Source of the DNA: Lutjanus erythropterus
Lineage: Eukaryota > Chordata > Actinopteri > Lutjaniformes > Lutjanidae
Length of the DNA stretch: 64,000 bases
Direction: 5' to 3'
Assembly (NCBI GenBank): GCA_020091685.1
Contig: CM034599.1
Span: 19,982,006-20,046,005, forward strand
The notes under the pieces were generated by a model. It worked only from the letters and a program-made list of their open reading frames with translations, made no database searches and was not told the DNA's origin. Every line of letters starts with the position of its first letter. Position 1 is the stretch's first letter. A program made the translations under genes and the position numbers. Shown here in pieces: positions 36,001 to 48,600 of this stretch.

Positions 36001-39000
36001 AATGTTCAGAGGTTAAATTCTAAGATTATGGTGAATTTATGCAGCATTTTTAGAAATACAGCAGTACATGTCCAAGCCTACCGGTTGTTAGACTGTGGCT
36101 GATTTTTTGCAGGCCAGTTACCTGGATACAGATCACGTTGGACTGCACTGAGTGGCAGGCACAGAAATAAGAAACTGTCACCACTTTGTTGAAAAGCTTT
36201 TATTACCTTAAAGTGGGTCAGTGGAGCAGAGGGTTTCAGAGCTGTGCAAGAGAACAAATCAATCATTGACATTTAGGTTAATTATCATGGGGAGCTGGTT
36301 ATTGAAACAAGATTCTTGACATGCTAGTTTCCTCTTATTTTTCTCACATTCTGCCACTGGCTTAGTTTTTTCTCGTCTCACTGTTAATCTCACCTCCCTC
36401 TTCCATTCAGCAGCTGTCTCAGATCCCACTGCGTACTTTTATCTCTGCAGAGTTCGATCTTTTATCCTATTATATTTCTTCCCTTGTCTCCAGAGCACAG
36501 TCTCAGGGAGTCTCCCCTCCACCTGGCCGTGCGATGGGGTCTGTATCAGCTGGCAGAGCTGCTGCTCTGTCAGCCCGGCGGTTTGATGGCTGTCAGTCTG
36601 CCAAACGAAGAGGGAGTCACACCGCTGCAGCTGGCACAGAAAGCAGGCAACACTGAGCTCCTGGAGCTGCTCACACAGTAAGATTATCAGCTCCAGCAGG
36701 GTGCTTCAGGGAGAGACACTGACAAATGAATCACTGTTTTCCTGTAACATTATGCACTTGGTGCAGATCATTCCCACACACACAGCAAGGGAAAGCTTCT
36801 TTAAATGTAGAAACAACCCAGCTTTACCCCACACACCCACCCATTCATCCATCTATCCATTAGCTGTAACCAGCTATCCTTTTTAGAGAGTCACAGGGGG
36901 CTGAAGCCAATCCCGGCTGACATTGAGTGAGCGGCGGTATCCTCCCTAGACAGGTCACCTGTCAATCAGTAGGGCTGATACATAAAGATAGACAATCATT
37001 TATGCTCACATTAACACCTACAGGCAACTTTATCATCAATTAACTTCTATAAAAATAACTTTGTAATATATTTGCTGAAGCTGTCATTAATTCTTGATTA
37101 TGGACACCTTGAAGGGAATTATCCCACTTACACCATGGTCACCAGCCTAAGAAAAAAAATAAGACCATTAATTTAGATTTTCATGCACTGTGCGATCAAA
37201 ATCTAAAGTTTTTCACATGCCATAACTTTGTTTCCCTGATAGTACCTGAGGGTTTGACTAATAGTTGGAACAATCATTTCCATCTCATAAGGTTCTTATA
37301 CAATGTAAACACTGTTCACTACTCCAGTAACTAGGACGAACCTTAGATATGACTATGACTAGATGATATTTCTGGTCTTGAACACTTTGGCTCAGCTATG
37401 AACCAGAATGCCTTACATTAGCAAGATTCAAAGTCAATAATGTTGTGTACGATTGACAAACAGCAAATATAACTTACTAGCTATCGGTGCTCCCCTGTCA
37501 TCAGCAGCCAGAGCTAAAACAAAGTGTGGAGGCAGGTCTGGCTATGCAGGCATAGCTGCAGCCTGAAGCTGCAAGTTTAATGATGAATGGGACGTGGTGG
37601 ATAGACAAAGTCAGATGGGCAGTGTGGGAGAAGATATTTTATTTCCTTCTATTTGATTTTTATTTTGTATGGTTCTGTTCAGTGTGTCTGCTGAAAGTAA
37701 AACTTTTACATTTATTAGCATACTTCTGTAAATGAATCTTTTTTTGTCTTGTATTGTGAGGAGAGCCAAGTTGTCCCATGACATCACACCGTACCTAGGA
37801 GGAGAGGCAGAGGAGGAAAAGGAGAGAGAGAAAGCGTGACAGTAAATGACAGCAATACGCAGTAAAGATTCTCACACTGAACACAAATTAAAGGAGTGTA
37901 CATATATCAGGGAAATGACAAAAATAAATATATAAATATTGGGTTGTAAGATGCTCTGATTGGTTGTATTCATTCAGGAGCGGTGGATTCTTGCAAATGC
38001 CATTTTTAGCATGTGGTGGAGCCAGAGGAACCGGATTTTTTCACAAATAACCTTATATGTTGTGTATTATTGTCAGGATGTAGTGACAGTTTCAGCAAAT
38101 ATGACAAAACACTATTTCTTTTATAGAATTCACCAACTGTTGCTTTGAAGGAATAGTTCGTCCAAAATTGAAAATTCAGTCATTATCTACTAATACCTAC
38201 TAAACTACTACTAAACCCGAATTTCAGTCGGCATGAGGGTGAGTAGATAGAGAGTGAATTTTCATTTTTGGGTGAATGATCCCTTTAACCTGCATGTCAT
38301 AGGACTATGGGAGAAAACCCACACAGGCACAGGGGGAAACATGCAAGCTCCATACAGAAAGGCCCAGAACCTTGTTGCTGTGAGGCGACGGTGCTAACGA
38401 CTGCTATTACCCCAGATAATTTACATTCTTTCAATTTCTAAAATACTGTAAATGTACTGGTTGAAGTACATTTTATGAACAGATAAAATGCTAAACACCT
38501 GTTGTCAAACTCAGGAATGTTTTGTGCTCAATCTGGACCCATAAATCTTTACAACTTTATAGGCTTGTTTACTTGGCCTGAAAAACTAGAAGAGTGAGTG
38601 AGTGCTTTTAGATATTTGTTTACATAAGCTAAGGGCTTTGGAAGTATTTTTAGCCACATTTTTAATGATAAAAACAGTATTTTGTAAGACTATCAACCTT
38701 AATAATATTTTTATTTTTTTGTGATTAACCTGACACACCTGTTGTGCTGCAGCCCACCCAACCCTCTGGCCACGCCTCCAGCTGGTCTGTCCCAGGTCTG
38801 GGCAGACCGGTCCCGCTTGTTGAGGTTCTGTCATGACACGGGGAACCTGACTTTGACCGTCCGACAAAACCTGAGGTGGAGCTCAGAGGAGAGCCGGCAT
38901 GCTGACATCCTACTTCTCAGAGAGCGGCTCAGAGACGAGGACTTCCTCAGAGAGGTTAGTCTGGGTTATCAGTCCTGGCAAACCTGAGATGTCTGTCAGA

Positions 39001-42000
39001 CGTCCAGCTCATGTCTTTATTGAGTCGGTCGGTTTGAGACCCTATCCGTGTGTCTGCACGGCCTGCAAATCAGGTTCAATTTCTGACTACGACCCTTCTT
39101 GGACATTGACATGCAGTTCAATATTTGAATGTCTGGCTGTGAGATTTTTGGACGTCTGTTGACTTGCAAGACAGGTGCGGGAAATCAACACGAGATTAAT
39201 TGAATATTTTGCATTTGTGATTGAATAAATAAATATGCATGATTATTGACAACATATTTATTGTTATCGGACAGAGAGAGCATGGGGTGGGAATGTTTTA
39301 TGTACTGAATTAGGGCTAACACCCCTGTGGACATCAACGTTGGACGTTCAGGAGATGTCATAAAGACATAAAACCTTTGATTACAGCTGCTCAGGGGACG
39401 ACTTTTCAACATACAAGACAGTCAAAAGACATCTTTTGGTTGTAATGTATGCTCAGATGAGGGGTTGCCTGGTGCAGGTCTGTAAACCCAGGATTATGAT
39501 AGAAAAACACTGATCACATGTGCAAATAAACCTGAAATTTATATATTTAAAATGAATGCTTGGGTCTTTCTTGAGTGGAAATTCTTTACTTGAACATACA
39601 GATTAAGCTTGAGACAACGTCAGTCAACCCCTGGTCTATATATTTGAGTTTACTGCATCCTCTTACTTAATTGTTACCTCTCCTCCCACAGATCAAAGCA
39701 CTAAGGAGGGAGCGTGTGGAGACCATTTTAGAGAAGGAAGAACTGGTGGATGATCCTGCAGAGAACGGTATTATACTACTAATCTGTCTGCTTTGCGGAA
39801 CTTGAGAGGTTAAACTAAATCATCCAGTCTTAACTCTTCACTTTTATGTTGCAGTGGTCTGCCTTTCTTGTTCTAGTGTTTTAAGAGGCTAGATGCTGTA
39901 GCCAGAGTCAGATTGTAATTTTATTAGACATTGACTGCCCTCCTGTGGGGTTTTGAGGTATTGCAAGTCTGTGAAGAAGGAAAAAAAAAAGGTATGGAAA
40001 AGAGACTAGGAAACTAAGATCCCTGTGGAGGAATCAGCCTGTTGCAAAGATGATTTTAGTACCAACACTGCAGTAAAAGAAGGCCACATGGTCCTAAAAA
40101 CCAAAACATTTCAGTCAGTGTTTTAATTTGAATTGTATGAATCACTGCAGTGTGCAAGATAGCTTACCAACCAAGTTATATGCTTATAAGTAGTGCCGAA
40201 TATTTTATTGTATTCCACTTCTACATTATTCTGCCAAAAGATCCCTATGAATTTTATACACCCGAAAAGAAATCAAGAATTGTTGTTAAGATACACATAT
40301 ATGTTTTACCTGAACAGAAGAATTGTTGTGGCTTCATTTCCTAAGAATGAGCTGTTTATTTTTTAAGAAGGTGCAGGTTCTTTTCCATGGAAGCCAAACA
40401 CTGGCTCTAGATATTTTGCCTTTTATAAGGGGGAACTCTACAAACACTGCAACATTTTTAAATGAATGTATTATAACTGAGCGCCCCTGTCCAGTCACAT
40501 CAGCTCACACTACTGCATTTTGCCAAACAGATATTGATTTTTATTGTTGTTAACCATGTTTCTTTTGGGTGGTTGTGATCTATAGGCAGTGTTTCTCTCT
40601 GATGTCTCGGTGCATTTGGCAGGTGGTTAAAAAGTGCAGCTCTGTTTCCATCTCCTGCTGTGTGCATCACACATCGTCTTCCTTCTCTGGGGAGACAGGT
40701 CTGCCTGTGGCGGCCTCGCTCCACGGTTCTGCTCTGCTCGCTGTCGGCTCGGCTCACTGTCTCCCTCTCCCTCTGTCTCTGTCTCCCCCTCTGTCTCCGT
40801 CTCCCTCTTGCTGAAGAACAACATCAGAGCCAGCTGGCACCCCTGTATGAGACTTGAGTGAATGTGTTTTATGGTGTCATGCTGAGGCACAGAAAGACCT
40901 TTGTCAAAATAAGGTTGTTGTACTTTTACATCATCTCATTTCTCAGCTTTTGTTTTTTTGTTTCTCCTCCTCATGTATTTTTATCTGTGATTTTCTCTCC
41001 TTTATGGGTAGCTACCACTTCCCTCTCCCACATTTCCTGCCTTTATATAGTTACACATGACCCCGGGCCTCTTATCAAAACCACCCAAACACTAATTTCT
41101 GCGTGTTGCTGTTTTGTTTCTGGTAAGCCATCATACACACTATGTCCTTTGATCTGACTGGGATGCACATGGTAGTTAAATGAAAAGAAAGGAGATCAAG
41201 GCTACACGGTAGAGAATCTCCCCAGGTTATGAAAAGAAAAGAAAAACATACATGGTACATATATCGTTAAAAACTGATGAACATCTGTGCCTACTTGAGC
41301 CTCTTTTGAAGTTTAATAGCTGCGTCTGAGTATGTTTTCTCTTCTTTCAGCGCTGTATTCTGATATCAACGGAGGGACCGCTGCTGTAGAAGAAAATGTG
41401 AGTATTTAATTCATGTAGATTAATGGATTTTCCCATAATTATTCACATGCACAGAGAGCTATGGACTAAAATATGACAAGAATATATTTTACTTATACTG
41501 TAAATCTCCATGCAATTAGGGCCAGGCATAAGAAGAGAAAAAGAGAGGATGATTTTTTTTTTTAATTTTGCATTTTGAGAATAAAGTTGAAATTATAGCC
41601 AGACTGATATATCGGTTGGCTGATATTATCAGCTTGTCACAGCAATATTGGTCTATAATGGTATCGGCATATATGTTGTTTGATGTGTGCAATGTGCAGA
41701 TTGTTTTTTTGTTTTTTTTATAGGCAGCATTTTATATGTTAAATGTTTTTCTTAAGTGTAATATGTAGATATTTTTGTTACACTTGTTTCAGTGAATTGT
41801 AATTTATAATTATTAAAAATTCCACTGAAAGTTTACTTACTTTTCAGTGCCATGATGTCATTTTGTGACAGTAAAGTTGCAAAATATCCCGCCTCCATTA
41901 AATATCTTTGTCAATAACCACGTTTGACCAATCATTGCAGTGTTGGGCCCCAGAAATCCAGTATCCGTTGGGCCCTAGTTGAAATGGTGAGAATAAAGTT

Positions 42001-45000
42001 TAAATGTTGAGAATTTCAACTATTATTCTTGATATTTCATCTTTATTTTCAACATTTTGACTTTACTCTCAGCATTTTGAGTTTATTCTCAACATTTAAG
42101 CTTATTTTCTCAAAATACAAAACAACCCTAACACTCCTAGACATCAGATTTATCTGATGAATATGAACATACATTTTCTTTCCTCACAAAATGTTCCAGA
42201 CTAATGTTCTTGTTTTTCAACAACAGGTGTTTCTTTAAGAAATCCTGGATATCTCATTTCACATTTTAAAACTCTCAGAGCTCATTCAATCTCCATGAAC
42301 ATCTGCATCGGCCAATGGCAAACTGCGGTCACAGCTAGAACAAGCCACATCAATGCCCCACATTGTTTCACTCTTATTGTCAAGGTGTTGGAGTTGGCAC
42401 CTTGCACGCGCCACTGAATAGCTGACTTTGTGAGTGTGTATTTCATGTTTCAAGAGGTGTGGCGTTGGCGTGTACGCATGATTCTGGTCATCCGATAGGA
42501 CTTGTTTTATGTGCTACAGATGGTTACTTAATTGATCTCTGTCTGTCACACACCTAGGCACTCACCGAACACTTGTGTTTTTGTACTTAGTTATGCTCGT
42601 TTTTCAGTTTCTGTGGTTTGCTCGCAGCCTGCAGAGAAAGTCTCGCTGCTGTTTGGTGAAAGGTTCCCTGTTTCTTCACTCAGGATTATGAGGAGCCGCT
42701 GATGTTTTGCCTGAATGAGGAGGACGAAGAGGACGATCCGCCGCAGCCTGACTCCGGTAAGGACTGTTATTGATTTTATTTTTAAAGTTCCTCCCTTTCT
42801 CAGAAGCCTGTTTTTAGATACATGTATGGTTTTGATTTTGGAGCTTGCGGTGTCTCAGCTGCAGACCGTGTTTTGTGCAGACTGAAATCGATCGCTGTTG
42901 TTTTAGGTGGTGTTATATTCATAGGAAGTCATCCAAGTAGCTTCTAATCATTAAGCGAGTCCAACTGCAGGAAACATTTCCTTTCCTGAACAGAACTTGG
43001 AACTCGACTCTAATCCTCGGCCATGGCTGTCTACCATCCCCGCGGACTACAGGATCACATTTCACCCTACTGGCTTGTCTTGCCCCCCCACCCCACCCCC
43101 CTCTCTGGAGTTTCTAGAGTCTTGTCACTCTGTGTTTGCAGTGATTGTGGCACCGAGAAGGAATCTTTTTAATACGACACACAGAGAGCTCTCCCGTAGC
43201 AAATCCTGAGTCATCCTGTTCCTGCCAGCGGTGACAGGGGGAACAGGAATGAATCCTAACTAGGTGGCTGAAGGTGGCTTCACTCTGATCTGCTTCTGGA
43301 CAGGAAGCAGGGGAGGATTTGAGAGTGGGAACATCCTGTGGGTTAATAATTGGCGTGTATTGCTGCAGAGCAGACTGATGCCTCGGTGTAAGAATGCTGT
43401 GGTTACAAGCTGAGGCTTCAGGCTTTATAACACTTGGCACTGGACATCTGCAATCTTCACTTCCTGCGGCTGGTGTTGTTTTCCATATGAGCTGGTTTAG
43501 CCATTTTCTACTCTGTGTGCATGTGAGTGTGTGTGTTTGTTAGCTGGTTGAGGACTTTCATGTTTTCTGTGCAGTCTTTGAAGACTCACTGTGACCTCAG
43601 TAGATGCCCTCAAACACTTTCTGTGGTTCAGTTGAATAACACTGGTCACTCGGATCAAGTTTCCCCTAAATGCCATGTTTATATAAAAAAAAACAGCTCA
43701 GACTGAACATGACTCAGGTTTTATATGTGTAATTCTTCCGGGACTACAATGCTTATTTGACCCTTGAGGAATTTCAGTAACTCATTAGACATTCCTGAGT
43801 TGTCAGGCATTACGGCTGACCGTCAGGATTTTACATTTTTTTATAACAAAGAAGTGAAGCACATGGAGGGATTCTAGTCCTGTTTGTATCACATTTGATA
43901 TGGCCGTTCGACTTCAGGTAATGCGTCATCGAATAGACAGACAGAACTTCTGTGCCCTGAGCTTAAGCAGGGGATGAGGAATGTCGAGTGTAGTTGTCAT
44001 GTTCCACTGTCTTCTTGATGTCAGCTGTTTCTCTCAATTCAAATGACTTAAACTTTATTGGCATGAAATACAGTATTGCTACAGCAGGTTATATTATTTT
44101 TTTTGTGAACACTGTGTATTAGTTTTCTTGTATCAACACAAATGACAAGGACAAACAATGTTCCCCCACCTCCACTTCATTTTCAGGGATCCTTTCCAAT
44201 AACATAACACAAAAACAAAACACTAATGTATAGCTAACGAAAGATGAAGGTATGACATAACCCCACAAAACAAAAAACCCCCAGCAAAATAAATATACAA
44301 ATAAAACAAAAAAAGTCTCAATGCTATATGTCTAATGCTTGCATTTTTGAGGAATGCAAAACACAGGGTTCCCACCCAGTGTTGAAAAGTATGGAATTTG
44401 ATTTTAGTCATTTTTAGGTCTAGATAACTATGGAAAAAAGACAAGAGAGTATGATATGGTGTGGTATGAATATGGAGAGTATTGCTGCTGTTGTGTTTTC
44501 TAAAATATAAAATTCAGAATTTAAAAAAAAAAATGTCTCATGGCATTTATGACATTTATGTGTGAAAGAGCGCAGGCCAGATCGAGCTTGATGTTGTCGA
44601 CTGCAAGACAAGAAGTATGGCGTGCGACTGAACACACACTCCTTTGCAGAGCTGCATCTGTATGTCACAGGCTGCATACAGCTCTGCTCCAAGTGCCTTA
44701 TAACTGCACCAAATCCAGACATCTGCAACCAAATCAGTTTGAAAGAAAGTGCAGCAGTATATTTGAATTGCATATATTAAGCATTACAAATAACCAGTTA
44801 TGAAGCTTGTCTGAACATGTAAGAGTTATGCAGTGATGTAGTTATCAGAAAGTAAACAGACAATCTTTTCAGTGTAACAAACCCATACCATTATGGCTGG
44901 ATTCAGCATTGTTTCCATGGACACTGTGAACAAACAAGGCTGCACAGAGGTGATGATCATTTAATTATTAAACGTTTCAACTCCTTTTGGTTCTTATTTA

Positions 45001-45635
45001 TAAAAGAGACTACAAAAATATGGAGGGAACAATAATATGATAATATTTATTCAATATGTTGAGGGAAAATAATAAATGTTTAACAGCGGAACGTCATCCA
45101 ACTTTCCACACAGCAGTAATCAATTTGTCTGATGCAGCACAAAATAAAATCTTCTGGCAGTTAGTTTGCAACAATACCATACATGTTGGATTTTATAACA
45201 TTTATTTACCTAATAAAGATCTAGCTATTTGTAATCAGATGTCGAATAGGGTCTGAAAATCTACAGAGAAGTCTGGAAATTTTGATCTGGAAAAATATTC
45301 AATTTTAAAATAGAAAATCTGTAGAAACGCTCATTTCCAGATTTCCTCAAACTTATTTTGTTTTGTTTTCTAAGTGTGTAAGTTATCCTCTCTAGTACCA
45401 TTCATAATGAATTTCAATACTTTCTTCCAATAAAATGCAATAGGCTCTTTGACTTGCAAAATTTACGTGTCCATAAGTAAAAAGTATAATAGTTCAAATT
45501 TAAAAAAAAAAAATAACAACAAGCTTTTCTCTCATCTTCAGACTTTCTACCTCCTCCTCTTTCCCCCACCTCTGCCCTCCTAATGCCCTGAAAATTCAAA
45601 CACCCCACCCAAAACACACACTTGCCCCCAAATAC

Positions 45636-45671
<36 letters not shown>

Positions 45672-48600
45672 ACAGACTCATGCACCCCCCCCCCCCAGGT
45701 CAGCATTTTAATGTGAGTTTAGTGAACAAACAGCAAAGGCCACTTCATCCTGAGGTGCTCTACTCTCCACAGCTGAAGAAAGGAAGGAGGTTTGTGTGTG
45801 TGTATGTGTGTGTCATCAGTGTGCACTTGTGTGTTTGAGAGGGAGAATGCAGTGGGGAAGAGCGCTCTGAAGGGGGCAAGGGGTATGGGGAAGTGAAAAA
45901 AAGGGGTGTTTGTGGCTGAATGGGGGTTGCCAGGGCTTTTCTGAATGCAGTTTTCCAGCAGCTTGTTGAAATCCCCGGGGAGAGGAGAGTGGAGCAGTGT
46001 GAGATCAGTGTGTGTGTATGTGTGTGTGTGTGTGTTTGAGTGTGTGAGAGAGTAAGAGAAAGGGATTTATGATATGGATAGTTTGGCAGGGTGACAACCG
46101 ATGATGAGAGCAACGCCAGGAACGCTAACAAGAGTCTCCGACCCCGGCTGAGGGATCTAATTGGAGAACGGAAAAAAGGATTAAACCTCACACAGACCCC
46201 ACAAAGGCAGCGTTAATGTTCACTCGTACAGTGCCAACACCCTCATGCATACACACACCCTCACAAACACACACAAAACGTCTTTCTATAGTCTCAGTGG
46301 ACCTCCTCTGTGTATATTCTGCCTACAAAACCCTTCTCATCCCACGTTTTTTCTCTCTTTTTTATCACATTCCTTCATTTATGTGCATTTATAAACCCAT
46401 GCTTGGCCTCTTTCCATAATGCCATTGTCTGATTTGTCTCTTAAAACCCCTTCACCGTCCCATTCTCTCACTTTTACCACCTCTAGCAAGCTGCAAATGG
46501 AGCACTGTACTCCTGCAAGTTGGCAAGAGAAGGAAAAGGGGAAGAAAAAAAAAAAAACAGCGAGGAAGAAGAAAACAGCAGCGGCTCTCACTGCTGTCTC
46601 CATGGTGAAGCTGCTGACCTGGCAGTCTACCACCCCCCTGTTTCCCCCTCAGCGTGGCTTTGACATGCTAAAATATAGAGAAAGAGACAGAGAAAGTGGA
46701 GTGATTGAGAAGGACTCTCTTCAGACGTGGCATCAGGCATATTTTGGGTGAATGCCTTGCACTTTGTGGAGTGTGCAGCTCTGCAGCCTGGCACATCTCT
46801 GAGACAATCATGAACTCATGGGGTTAATGATTTCTCCTGTGGCTGAGACTCACCTCCACTAAGCTGTCTGCCCCTCATGTTTGTCTTCGCTGTAGGTTCT
46901 GAAGTCACTCCTATGTTTGACTTTGTCTCTGTCTGTTTCTCTCCCTCCTTCAGTCACTCTTTCCGGCCGTCAATACACTCCTCCCCCTGCTCCTGTCAGC
47001 ATGTGTTGATCTCTCCTCCTCTCCCTCCGTACTGTGTGTGGTAGATGAGTGACTGAGGGGGACAGAGAAAGACTTGGACACCCAAAGGTTGGCAAAGATT
47101 TGATAAAGGAGAAAAGAAAGTGGCAGATAGGGAGGAAACTCAAAAGGACAGGGTTCGGTCCCGGCTCTGTCGGACAGTTGGTGCAGAGTTGTGAAGGGGG
47201 GAGGGGGTGGATCTTAGGGGGAGGGGTGGCAGGGGGAGACAGAGGGGAACATGCTGGCTCACTCCTGAAGTGTCAAGAGTGTCTACAGCGGGGCTCTGGA
47301 AAAAGGAGATTGAACGCTGCAGCTAGTCCGCAGTCTGTTCTGCCGTCATTGGGAAATGGATATAAACTGAGGCACTGCTTCTTAACTTATCAAGCACCTC
47401 GAGTTGTTTGGATGAAGAAGAGTTTCTAGAAGACGGCAAATCATGGATTCTGACTCAGACTCTCCTTTCAACTACTCCTGGCCCTCGTTTCCCAAAATGA
47501 GGATGCGCAGGAAAGCGGGCAAAAAAGGTAACACTGAGTGGTGCTCTGACTGGTGTAAGTGGAAATCTTAATTTATTAGTTTATTGAAGAACTGTCTTTG
47601 AATCCAGTCACACTGACAGTTATTTCTTGGTTGTATAAATAGCCATTAAAGTTGACAAGGTCACTTTTATTTTCACAGATCAAACAGTCAGATCCTCTTA
47701 GAAACTCAGTGTTTGACATTAGATTTATGTGGATGGATGTCAGAAAGAACGTGGCTAATTTGTACTCATTTTGCATGAGTTTATTTGTTTATTGATAGGG
47801 ACAGCACACATTAAACGTTCCTAAAAACTTAGATAAACTCAATCTCTCTTAATAATCACTTATGATCCATTAGAAGTGTGTGGTGCTGGCTGTGTCTGAA
47901 GAGACCCTGCCCTCTGTCTGTATTTTCTTATTTTCTCATCATTTTGCTGTATTTGGGATGCTTCATCAACCCAAAACATTGGTAATTGACATCCTGAGAA
48001 TGAGACTCAACAATCAACTATCTTTCTGGTACATTTACAAACAATTCAAGCAAATCCTGCTGATTCTAACTTTAATGAACATCAGTAGGAAAATACAAGA
48101 TGCAAACATGCTGGTTTTTAGCAGAACGCTCACTTACATCTGTAGTTCACAGGCAGGGAACAGATTGCTTTTTCTGCTGATTGCTTCTTCATTTTGTTGC
48201 ATCTCTTTTCTTACAGCTTACATCATGTCAGAGATGGCAAACTGCCCTCCTGGCAGACACGTCTCACTGCTCACTGTGGAACAATACAGTTAAAATTAGA
48301 CTGTTCCCATTACACATGCTTATTCACAGGCCTCCACTGCTGCTGCAGGAGTGAGTCAATCAGAGTGAGATAAGTGCATGTTTGCCAGTGATGTAACCTG
48401 ATATCTGACAGTATGTTGGGGAATGTCAGATGTCTGCTCAAAGCTGATTGGGACTTTTGACATCCTCGGGCGACACCGTTGTGTGCATGAATGAACCCCG
48501 CAGAGGAGCTGCGTATGGCCTCATGTGACGGCTGGGGTTCATGAAGTGCAAAACTGAGGCCCAGTGCTTAATATGATCCTTTATATACAAGAGTTCAGGT

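Larger units (their letters stand above)
42757..47442. other. First part of the large arhgef28 intron 9
   Basis: No exon of the long isoform. It contains a (CA)n run at 45642-45666, a (C)10 run at about 45686-45697, (TG)n at about 45795-45815 and 46009-46036, and purine-rich sequence from 46500 to 47440 leading into an alternative first exon. Confidence 0.45.

Noticed and set aside
40500-40890. Several overlapping frames with Ser/Leu- or Glu/Thr-rich repeats
   Set aside because: They come from the CT-rich low-complexity tract in the arhgef28 intron and show no conserved protein.
45760-46191. A 143-codon minus-strand frame
   Set aside because: It is driven by (TG)n and purine-rich simple sequence translated as HTHTHT and PS-rich stretches.
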